Positions 1 to 5,375 of a stretch of DNA of 5,906 nt are shown piece after piece. Within the stretch, counting starts at the first letter, position 1, and the number at the start of each line of letters is the position of its first letter. The stretch comes from Treponema sp. (GTDB lineage: Bacteria; Spirochaetota; Spirochaetia; Treponematales; Breznakiellaceae): contig JAIRLK010000175.1 of NCBI GenBank assembly GCA_031259515.1, positions 1 to 5,906 of the forward strand, in the 5' to 3' direction. The position numbers were made by a program, and so were the translations under genes. The notes below the pieces were generated by a model, which saw only the letters and a list, made by a program, of their open reading frames with translations, did not search any database and was not told where the DNA came from.

Positions 1-262
1 TAAAGGTTTGGCAGAAAGCCTGCGGGCTCTCGAAGGGCTCATCCCCAATCCCCTCAAAGCTGAGGGACGCGCAGATGTACTCGTTAAACAGGGCTTTTTC
101 AAGCTGGTCAAGGGTGGTGGTTTTACCGAACTGCCGGGCACGGTTGATGGTGAAGTAGTCTCCCCGGTCCACCATCTCTTTGATAAGGCAGATTTTGCCG
201 GATATATCGACCATATAATCCTGATCCGGCACACAGAGCCCGGTGGTATTGAAGCGGCGCAT
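1..262 (-). CDS. AAA-ATPase-like domain protein, N-terminal fragment (3' end beyond left edge)
   Basis: Read on the minus strand, the frame is open from an ATG at 262-260 to the window edge, giving 87 residues. It starts MRRFNTTGLCVPDQDYMVDI and continues through DYFTINRARQFGKTTTL (residues 35-51). This is the usual opening of the AAA-ATPase-like family (Pfam AAA-ATPase_like, PF09820), in which the R-x-R-Q-x-G-K-T-T segment is the divergent Walker A loop binding ATP. Full-length members are usually about 500-570 residues and often end in a PD-(D/E)XK nuclease-like domain, which would lie outside the window. Their cellular role is not settled; a link to mobile DNA or defence is often suspected. 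An in-frame ATG at 313-311 would add 17 residues (MIVLLVVSSAVPCYNYF), but it has no ribosome binding site and family members normally begin just before the RFNTTG motif. The chosen start also lacks a Shine-Dalgarno sequence and may be leaderless. Confidence 0.85.
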   Translation of the reverse strand, partial: MRRFNTTGLCVPDQDYMVDISGKICLIKEMVDRGDYFTINRARQFGKTTTLDQLEKALFNEYICASLSFEGIGDEPFESPQAFCQTF

Positions 263-268
263 GAAATA

Positions 269-297
269 ATTATAACACGGAACGGCCGATGAAACAA
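269..297 (-). promoter_or_regulatory. Predicted promoter of the AAA-ATPase-like gene, extended -10
   Basis: On the minus strand a perfect -10 TATAAT (274-269) is preceded by TG at the extended -10 position (TGTTATAAT). A weak -35 TTGTTT (297-292) lies 17 bp upstream. Six bases separate the -10 box from the ATG at 262, so the expected transcription start falls on the A of that ATG. The motifs are seen directly; promoter activity is inferred. Confidence 0.55.
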
Positions 298-404
298 CGA
301 GTAATACAATCATGGTAACTATTCAGCCGCAGCGTGATTTCAAGACTTTTCTTGTTCTCTCGTGCTTTAACAAAGGGGTAAGGAAGCCGCTCCCGCCTGG
401 TCGC

Positions 405-466
405 GGCATTAAAGCCCTTTCACTCCCAATCGGCTCATTTGGGACTAAAGTCCCTGGCTAAAAGCC
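405..466. repeat. Cluster of three small palindromes with a TAAAG core in the 263-527 intergenic region
   Basis: The 265-bp gap between the DUF2804 stop and the AAA-ATPase start holds three related small inverted repeats: GGCATTAAAGCC (405-416), GGGACTAAAGTCCC (441-454) and GGCTAAAAGCC (456-466). The last two are separated by one base. Each has a GC-rich arm of 3-5 bp around an A-rich centre, and all share the same polarity. No T-tract follows on either strand, so these do not look like standard intrinsic terminators, although they sit just downstream of the FecR-DUF2804 operon. A further weak hairpin, CAAGA-CTTT-TCTTG, is at 341-354. No gene, tRNA or recognised RNA was found in the rest of this gap. 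Confidence 0.45.
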
Positions 467-527
467 CCTCCGTTCCGCCGATTCTCCTCCTCCAATCGCC
501 GGATTTGTTCCTGAAATTGCCGTGGCG

Positions 528-1559
528 CTAAAAGCGGGTTTTGCGGCGTTCGGCGATACCGGTGATGTTGCGGAACTCCAGTTCTTTTCCATCGTCCAGG
601 ATCACCTTTCCCGAAAAAGCGCCGCATATCTGCCGGCGGTTCATGCTGTGGAAGGCAAACCGATGGCGTTCAACCCGCTCCTGATGGGGGTCAAAGGTCA
701 TCTCAAGGCGGTTGTCGTTTCCGGTAAAACGCCAGGGATCAAGCCAGTTTGCGGGGGATATATGAAAGGTAACCTGATCCAGTTTATGTAATCTGCCGTC
801 TACAAAAAAGGCGTTTTCCGTACCGGCGCTTCCATCGGCGGAGCCGTAGCCCACGCTGAAACCCACCTGCCGGATACCGGACATACCGCAGGCCGAAGCC
901 CAGTAGCGGACATCCGACCGGGGACGGCTTCCCCGGTTCCAGTCCAGGATTCCCCAAGCATTGCCCTTGGTAAAAATGAGTTCCGCCGTACCGAACTGCA
1001 TCACCCCTTCGGCAATATACCAGGGGGACCGGTGGGACAGGACAAAAGCGTTCTTTTCCGCCCGCCAGGGCATATTAGTAACCAGGGATTCCGCGTGAGC
1101 AGGGGGACTCAGGACCAGCGCTCCCCTCATGTAGCTGTGATGCCCGAATTTAGGGACATCCACCTTGATAAGCCTGATGCCAGCCGCCATGGGGATGAAT
1201 TCGATGTTGGCCCGTTTCTTGCACTGAAACTTGACGGATCCGCCTTCGCCGGAATCGGGAAGCCCCAGGGATCCCAAGGGAATCAGGGTCTGAAAAATCT
1301 GGGTGGACCGCTTCTTATCCTTGAGGGAGACTATTGATATCCCGGCGTATCCCAGGTACCCGCCGTCCAGAATTTCCAGAATGATGAGATGGGTAGGAGA
1401 AAAAACGATGTACCGATCCGAAGCAAGGATACGCTGGGTAAGCCCCCGGAAAAGAGAGGCGTTGTAGACAAAAAGCGAACTTCTCGCCCAGCCGAAATTA
1501 ACCGGACGCCCGGTTCCATCCAGCACGGGAAGAGGGGCGCTCATTTCTATCTGCGGCAC
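528..1559 (-). CDS. DUF2804 domain-containing protein
   Basis: A 343-residue cytosolic-looking protein with no signal peptide or membrane helix, the normal length for the DUF2804 family (PF10974), whose biochemical function is unknown. Family-like segments occur in order: GWARSSLFVYN (24-34), FGTAELIFTKGNAWGILDW (189-207), then GYGSADGSAGTENAFFVDG (237-255) with HKLDQVTF (258-265), WRFTGNDNRLEMTFDP (276-291), and a C-terminal FSGKVILDDGKELEF (315-329) followed by GIAE. Many beta-strand-like stretches rich in aromatic and hydroxyl residues suggest a beta-sandwich or barrel fold (inference). The start is GTG at 1559-1557, because AGGAGG (1570-1565) lies 5 bases upstream; the ATG of M6 (1544) would sit about 20 bases from that site. 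It ends in TAG. It follows the FecR-domain gene by only 12 bp, with its ribosome binding site filling that gap, so the two are very probably co-transcribed and may be coupled in translation. The family call is from recalled motifs. Confidence 0.85.
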   Translation of the reverse strand: MPQIEMSAPLPVLDGTGRPVNFGWARSSLFVYNASLFRGLTQRILASDRYIVFSPTHLIILEILDGGYLGYAGISIVSLKDKKRSTQIFQTLIPLGSLGLPDSGEGGSVKFQCKKRANIEFIPMAAGIRLIKVDVPKFGHHSYMRGALVLSPPAHAESLVTNMPWRAEKNAFVLSHRSPWYIAEGVMQFGTAELIFTKGNAWGILDWNRGSRPRSDVRYWASACGMSGIRQVGFSVGYGSADGSAGTENAFFVDGRLHKLDQVTFHISPANWLDPWRFTGNDNRLEMTFDPHQERVERHRFAFHSMNRRQICGAFSGKVILDDGKELEFRNITGIAERRKTRF

Positions 1560-1564
1560 GAACG

Positions 1565-1571
1565 CCTCCTT
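1565..1571 (-). promoter_or_regulatory. Ribosome binding site that fixes the GTG start of the DUF2804 gene
   Basis: The minus strand reads AAGGAGG here, a near-complete match to the anti-Shine-Dalgarno sequence. It is 5 bases before GTG at 1559 and immediately after the TAA stop of the upstream FecR-domain gene (1574-1572). It is the only strong Shine-Dalgarno site near a start on the minus strand in this window. Confidence 0.7.
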
Positions 1572-2657
1572 TTACGGGAAAGCCGGATTAAAGAAAAGGG
1601 AAGCTATAATGGCCGATATTCCGATTCCTATGGGTATAAACCCATAGGCAATCTGAACCCGGACGCCCGCCGGATCATTCGGGCTCAAAACAAGATACCC
1701 CGCAGCCTGGGCTGCTATACCCGCAACCGTCAGCGTCAGTCCGCTGATGAGAAGTGCGTTTTTGACCCGGGTCAACTGCCTTTGAGAACCGGTAAAATCG
1801 TACTCTGGCTGCGGAGCGGGAACCGCCTGCGGCTGAAGCGTCCCCGCAGTTTGGGCGGCGGTCCCAAAGTCCAGGGCCGTATCCGGCAAGGGCATAGGAG
1901 GCGTCCCCTGGAAATTGTTCCGATTCCAATAATCGACTATCCCCATATCCAGGGGCTTACGCTCTACCAGGGAAAGAGAGGCGTTTATCTCCAGAGAAAC
2001 GCTTTCCCCCTCATTCACCGGGATGACCGGCCAATCATTCCGCCGTCCGGAGAACCCCGCCTCAACGTTACCGGCAACCGCTACTTCCGAAAAACCTCTG
2101 AAGTCATACAGGTAAAGTTTCGGCTTGAGAAATCCCCCTCCCCCATTCAGGGAATCCTCTGCGGAGATCACATAATCAAAACAAAAATCCCCGTTCCGGA
2201 TGCCGGCCGTCCCGTCTCCCGCCTGGACGTACAAAGCGGGATTCCGGGCTTGAGACCCGGTAACAACCCGTATGCGCCCGTATGAAATAGTGATTACCGG
2301 CAGCCGATCTTCCCGCCAGGTTATTTGTATTGAGGTATTTTCCGCAACCTTGATCCCCGTTCCATCGGGAAGGAACTGGAACTCTAGGAAACTTTCCGAA
2401 CCCGTGCGTATAATATCGCCATTCCTCAGGGAGATTTCTAAAGAATTCAGAATCCCGGGCCCATAGATTTCCTGCTGCCCCCCCAGGAACAGGGTGAATT
2501 CAGTACCATGAGCGTAAAAAACCCGGCCTTCCTGGGCGGCGGCCCCGGTAACCAAAACACATGCTATAAAGAAAAACCACCCTATCCCGAACCCTTTACC
2601 CTGGGTTTCCCCTAATTTAATCCAGGCTCTCTTCAATTGCATAAAACAGGCGCACAT
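1572..2657 (-). CDS. FecR-domain protein with signal peptide and two C-terminal membrane helices
   Basis: A 361-residue protein if it starts at ATG 2657-2655. A basic N-region is followed by a hydrophobic stretch (IGWFFFIACVLVTG, 25-38) and AAAQ, a likely signal peptidase I site after A41, so the main domain should be periplasmic. Residues about 79-165 resemble the FecR fold (PF04773): NGDIIRTGSESFLEFQF, then PDGTGIKVAENTSIQI, and YGRIRVVTG. A Pro/Ala/Gln-rich linker (about 252-285) leads to two hydrophobic helices, about 301-325 and 336-356, which should anchor the C-terminus. No TonB-dependent receptor or FecI-type sigma factor is nearby, so a classical FecR anti-sigma role is not supported; lone FecR-domain proteins are common in spirochaetes and their roles are unclear. 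Alternative starts are ATG 2642 (MQLKRAW, 356 residues) and, less likely, ATG 2756, which would overlap murD. None has a Shine-Dalgarno sequence; 2657 is chosen from promoter geometry. It is first in an operon with the DUF2804 gene. Confidence 0.8.
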   Translation of the reverse strand: MCACFMQLKRAWIKLGETQGKGFGIGWFFFIACVLVTGAAAQEGRVFYAHGTEFTLFLGGQQEIYGPGILNSLEISLRNGDIIRTGSESFLEFQFLPDGTGIKVAENTSIQITWREDRLPVITISYGRIRVVTGSQARNPALYVQAGDGTAGIRNGDFCFDYVISAEDSLNGGGGFLKPKLYLYDFRGFSEVAVAGNVEAGFSGRRNDWPVIPVNEGESVSLEINASLSLVERKPLDMGIVDYWNRNNFQGTPPMPLPDTALDFGTAAQTAGTLQPQAVPAPQPEYDFTGSQRQLTRVKNALLISGLTLTVAGIAAQAAGYLVLSPNDPAGVRVQIAYGFIPIGIGISAIIASLFFNPAFP

Positions 2658-2665
2658 ACTATTAT
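2637..2665 (+). promoter_or_regulatory. Predicted promoter of the murD-epmA operon
   Basis: On the plus strand, -35 TTGCAT (2637-2642) and -10 TATTAT (2660-2665) are separated by exactly 17 bp. The -10 differs from consensus at one position. Transcription would start near 2672, leaving a leader of roughly 57 bases before murD. The -10 shares two bases with the TATAAT box of the oppositely directed FecR-domain gene. Activity is inferred. Confidence 0.5.
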
Positions 2666-2669
2666 TATA
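2664..2669 (-). promoter_or_regulatory. Predicted -10 box for the FecR-DUF2804 operon
   Basis: The minus strand has a perfect TATAAT (2669-2664) in an AT-rich island of otherwise GC-rich DNA. No good -35 is found at 16-18 bp spacing (the 17-bp candidate is TATCCG), so an activator or another sigma factor may be involved, or upstream sequence may matter little. Six bases separate the box from ATG 2657, placing the expected transcription start on that codon. Confidence 0.45.
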
Positions 2670-2728
2670 TATCAACATTGAATTGACGGATAGAGGCAAA
2701 GCGAGAGCCAAAAGGGGACAGGGAAGGC

Positions 2729-4183
2729 ATGACACCGGTAAAAAATTCCGGGACAAACCGGTATGACGGGATGAAGGTCCTGGTCATGGGCTTGGGGCTT
2801 CATGGCGGGGGCCTCGAATCCGCCCGGTATCTGGTCCGCTCCGGGGCCCGCGTTACCGTTACCGATCTGCGGGATGAAAAGGTACTGGCCCCCTCCCTGG
2901 AAAAGTTGCGGGAGTCCGGGGACCTGGGAATACGGTATGTCCTGGGCCGCCACGACGCGGAGGACTTTAAGCAGGCGGACATGGTGATCAAAAATCCCGG
3001 AGTACCGCCGGATTCTCCCTGCCTGGCGTTAAGCCGCCGGGTAGAAACGGATATTTCCCTTTTTTTGGCGGAAAATCCCGCCCGGCTTACCGCCGTAACC
3101 GGTTCCAAGGGTAAATCAAGCGTTGTTTCCGCCATGCGGTGGGTCCTGGCCGAGGCGCGGAGGGCGGGTATCCTCCCCGGCGCGGCCCACCTGGGGGGGA
3201 ACATCACGGTCTCTCCCCTCACCTTCCTGGACAGTCTTTCCGCCGGCGACGACGTGGTTCTGGACCTTTCCTCCTGGCAGCTTGGGGACCTCCGGGGCCG
3301 CCTCCGTCCGGACGGAACGGGCGAGGCTTTGCTCAAACCCAGGGCGGCGGTCCTTACGGCCATTATGGAAGACCACCTGGATAACTACCCTTCCATGGCG
3401 GCCTACGTGGATGACAAGCGGGTCATCTACCAGGGCCAGGACAGCCGGGATCTTACTGTGGCCCAGGACGATCCCTGGGGCCGGAGTTTCCTTGCCGAGA
3501 CACGGGGGCGGCCCCTGGCTTACGCCGGGAGTCCCGTTGCGCAAGCCCCCACAGTCCAGGGCTGGCCGGAACCGGGGAACGGGCCCGGTCTTGTCCGGCT
3601 TCCCGGCGGGGAGATCCTTGAAGCGGTTCCGGCCAAACTCCTTGTTCCCGGGGCTCATGCAAAGATGAACCTTCTTGCCGCTGCCCTGGCCCTTCTGGAC
3701 CTGGGCCTGCCCCCGGCCTTTGTCCGGGAAAGCCTGGGGACTTTCCCCGGCATTGAGCACCGGCTTGAATTTTTCCATGAGGCCGGCGGCGTACGGTTTT
3801 ACAACGACACCGCCGCCACGGTCCCCCATGCCGTTGCCGCCGCCGTCGGCGCTTTTGACGCCCCGGTAGTTCTGGTAACCGGCGGCGCGGACAAGAAGCT
3901 GAACTACAGCCCCTTGGTTGAAGCCGCTAAACAGGCCAAGGCGCTGACGCTCCTGGCCGGAACCGGGAGCGCCAAACTCGCCCCTCTCCTTACTCATGCG
4001 GGCATTCGGTATAGCGGTCCCTTCGACACGGTAGACGCCGCCGTCCGCACCGCCCTGGATGCCGCCGCCCCCGGAGACGTGGTGGTCCTCTCCCCCGGCT
4101 GCGCCTCTTTCGGTATGTTTGTCAACGAATTCGACCGGGGCCGGCAGTGGAAGGAAGCGGTGCGCAGGCTTGCGCCGTCATAA
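2729..4183 (+). CDS. murD: UDP-N-acetylmuramoyl-L-alanine--D-glutamate ligase
   Basis: Cytoplasmic ATP-dependent Mur ligase that adds D-glutamate to UDP-MurNAc-L-Ala during peptidoglycan precursor synthesis. Its 484 residues are somewhat longer than the usual 430-450. The N-terminal UDP-binding Rossmann domain begins KVLVMGLGLHGGG (16-28). The central ATPase domain has the P-loop TGSKGKSS (124-131), LGGNI (155-159), DLSSWQL (179-185) and EDHLDNY (214-220), followed by K230 as the candidate carbamylated lysine. The C-terminal ligase domain shows GAHAKMN (308-314), GIEHRLEFF (341-349), NDTAAT (359-364), TGGADKK (384-390) and SPGCASFGMF (455-464). In E. coli MurD the corresponding motifs read TGSNGKST and NDSKAT, so this enzyme has K for N in the P-loop and A for K in the ligase motif. 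The start at 2729 has a loosely spaced AAAGGGG (2711-2717); M15 (ATG 2771) is an alternative that would fit the family N-terminus more closely. epmA follows after 18 bp. Confidence 0.95.
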   Translation: MTPVKNSGTNRYDGMKVLVMGLGLHGGGLESARYLVRSGARVTVTDLRDEKVLAPSLEKLRESGDLGIRYVLGRHDAEDFKQADMVIKNPGVPPDSPCLALSRRVETDISLFLAENPARLTAVTGSKGKSSVVSAMRWVLAEARRAGILPGAAHLGGNITVSPLTFLDSLSAGDDVVLDLSSWQLGDLRGRLRPDGTGEALLKPRAAVLTAIMEDHLDNYPSMAAYVDDKRVIYQGQDSRDLTVAQDDPWGRSFLAETRGRPLAYAGSPVAQAPTVQGWPEPGNGPGLVRLPGGEILEAVPAKLLVPGAHAKMNLLAAALALLDLGLPPAFVRESLGTFPGIEHRLEFFHEAGGVRFYNDTAATVPHAVAAAVGAFDAPVVLVTGGADKKLNYSPLVEAAKQAKALTLLAGTGSAKLAPLLTHAGIRYSGPFDTVDAAVRTALDAAAPGDVVVLSPGCASFGMFVNEFDRGRQWKEAVRRLAPS

Positions 4184-4187
4184 CGCG

Positions 4188-4193
4188 AGGAGG
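4188..4193 (+). promoter_or_regulatory. Ribosome binding site of epmA
   Basis: AGGAGG lies in the 18-bp gap between the murD stop (TAA, 4181-4183) and ATG 4202, with ideal 8-base spacing. It selects ATG 4202. No separate promoter fits in this gap, so epmA should be read from the murD transcript. Confidence 0.75.
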
Positions 4194-4201
4194 CTGAAAG
4201 G

Positions 4202-5254
4202 ATGGATGTGGAATTACTGCGCCTGCGCGCCGGGGTTTTCCGCGTGATACGGGATTTTTTTGACCAGCGAGATTACCTGGAGGTAGATACGCCGCTTCTA
4301 GCCCCGGACCTGATACCCGAATCATGCCTGGAAGTCTTTGAGACCCGCCGCGTCGCGCCGGCCGGTCCGGGAGGGAATCTCCGTTCCCGGCCCTACTGGC
4401 TGGTTCCCTCCCCGGAAATCTGGATGAAAAAGCTCATCGCAAAGGACCGGCAAAGCCTGTACCAGATCTGTAAGTGCTTTAGAAACAGCGAAACTTCCGG
4501 ATTTCTCCATAGCCCGGAATTCACCATGCTGGAATACTACACCATGAACGCCGGGTATCTTGATTCCCTTACCATAACGGAAGAACTATTCGCCGCATTG
4601 ATGATTCGCAAACCGGAGATTCAAAAACCGGAGATTCGCAAACAGGAGATTCAAAAACAGGAGATTCAAAAACCGGCGGAAGTACTGCGTCCCCCTTTCA
4701 TTAGGATCGCCATAGCGGAAGCCTTTGAGCGCTGGGCGGGTTTCGACCTGTACGACGCGGCGGAAAGCGGCGGCCTTGAGGCGGAGGCCCGGCGGCTTGG
4801 TCTGAACCCGCCTGCGGGATTGGGGACAAGCGCACTCTACGACCTCATCTTCATCCATGCGGTAGAACCGAATCTGCCCCGGGACAGGCCGGTGGCTCTG
4901 ATGGATTACCCGGCCTTTGTCCCCTGCCTGGCGCAAAAGGGGCGGGACGGAAAGACGGCGGAACGGTGGGAACTCTATGCCCGCGGGGTTGAGCTTGCCA
5001 ACTGTTATTCTGAAGAAACGGACGCGGAAAATGTACGCGCCTATTTTGAAGCCGAGGGAAAAATCAAAAACGCGGCGGCTCTTGTTCCCCACCGGATTGA
5101 CGGGGCTTACTGGAAGACCTTTCTGCCCGATCCTCAGGGCCGCCCCTTCCCTTCCTGTTCCGGGGTTGCCCTGGGGCTGGACCGTCTTATCATGGTCCTG
5201 ACCGGCAGATCGGCCATAGACGGAACCCTGCCCTTCCCTATGGAAGAATTCTAA
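4202..5254 (+). CDS. epmA: EF-P--(R)-beta-lysine ligase (EpmA/GenX/PoxA type)
   Basis: A class II lysyl-tRNA synthetase paralogue that lacks the N-terminal anticodon-binding domain. Known EpmA enzymes activate (R)-beta-lysine and attach it to a conserved lysine of elongation factor P, easing translation of polyproline stretches; EpmB, the lysine 2,3-aminomutase, and EF-P are not in this window. The 350 residues compare with 325 in E. coli. Motif 1 is RDYLEVDTPLL (23-33), followed by PSPEIWMKKLIA (69-80). Motif 2 is CFRNSETSGFLHSPEFTMLE (92-111). GVELANCYSEETD (262-274) matches the GFELANG-type substrate loop, and motif 3 is GVALGLDRLIMVLTG (321-335). An insertion at residues 135-159 consists of five tandem 5-residue units (I-R/Q-K-P/Q-E) between the motif 2 region and the IAIAEAFERWAG helix (169-180). 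It probably forms an exposed loop and explains much of the extra length. The absence of an OB-fold domain argues against an ordinary lysyl-tRNA synthetase. The substrate stereochemistry cannot be read from sequence. Confidence 0.93.
   Translation: MDVELLRLRAGVFRVIRDFFDQRDYLEVDTPLLAPDLIPESCLEVFETRRVAPAGPGGNLRSRPYWLVPSPEIWMKKLIAKDRQSLYQICKCFRNSETSGFLHSPEFTMLEYYTMNAGYLDSLTITEELFAALMIRKPEIQKPEIRKQEIQKQEIQKPAEVLRPPFIRIAIAEAFERWAGFDLYDAAESGGLEAEARRLGLNPPAGLGTSALYDLIFIHAVEPNLPRDRPVALMDYPAFVPCLAQKGRDGKTAERWELYARGVELANCYSEETDAENVRAYFEAEGKIKNAAALVPHRIDGAYWKTFLPDPQGRPFPSCSGVALGLDRLIMVLTGRSAIDGTLPFPMEEF
4603..4677 (+). repeat. Five 15-bp tandem repeats inside epmA
   Basis: Five head-to-tail 15-bp units start at 4603, 4618, 4633, 4648 and 4663. 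Each has the form GATTC-(G/A)-(C/A)-AAA-C-(C/A)-GGA, with the last unit ending GGC. They encode IRKPE, IQKPE, IRKQE, IQKQE and IQKPA. Units 1 and 3 carry CGC where the others carry CAA, and units 3 and 4 carry CAG where the others carry CCG, so variants are partly shuffled, as expected from slippage or unequal recombination. Fifteen-base steps keep the reading frame intact whatever the copy number. Confidence 0.9.
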
Positions 5255-5263
5255 CGGGGAAGG

Positions 5264-5298
5264 GGGGCCTACGGCCCCTTAGCGGGGCGGATCCCCGC
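5264..5298. terminator. Two GC-rich hairpins between convergent epmA and the decarboxylase gene
   Basis: Hairpin 1 is GGGGCC-TAC-GGCCCC (5264-5278), extendable by two G-U pairs in the plus-strand RNA. Hairpin 2 is GCGGGG-CGGAT-CCCCGC (5282-5298), a perfect 6-bp stem. They begin 9 bases after the epmA stop. Neither is followed by a T-tract on either strand, so termination here, if any, would be non-canonical or factor-assisted. The rest of the gap to 5375 also has pairing potential (CCTGC at 5309 region with GCAGG downstream) but no gene I can support. Confidence 0.4.
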
Positions 5299-5375
5299 AG
5301 AGATGGCAACCTGCAACCTTGTACGGGCGCAGGCCGGATTGCTCCGCAAGTCCGCGGCTTCCCTCCTCCTTTTTA

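Noticed and set aside
8..292. 94-residue open frame on the plus strand
   Set aside because: It is the antisense of the AAA-ATPase-like N-terminus, which reads as clear family sequence on the minus strand.
445..530. Coiled-coil-like tail (RQFQEQIRRLEEENRR) in a minus-strand frame just past the DUF2804 stop
   Set aside because: Its upstream part only shadows the end of DUF2804 in another frame. It has no start or ribosome binding site of its own, and DUF2804 ends naturally, so there is no sign of a frameshift.
1389..2285. 298-residue open frame on the plus strand
   Set aside because: It spans the junction of two well-supported minus-strand genes, is rich in Arg, Pro and Gly as GC-rich antisense frames are, and has no recognisable domain.
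2643..2756. Longer start for the FecR-domain protein at ATG 2756
   Set aside because: It would overlap the murD start, contain the predicted promoters, and put about 38 extra residues, including a second hydrophobic stretch, before a good signal peptide.
3116..3997. 293-residue open frame antisense to murD
   Set aside because: It lies entirely opposite murD motifs, has low-complexity Gly/Arg/Pro composition and resembles no family I know.
4603..4677. Tandem repeats as a possible CRISPR array
   Set aside because: The units are contiguous 15-bp copies with no spacers and remain in a coding frame.
4586..5092. 168-residue frame antisense to epmA
   Set aside because: Its repetitive part is simply the complement of the 15-bp repeat, and the plus-strand frame carries all class II synthetase motifs.
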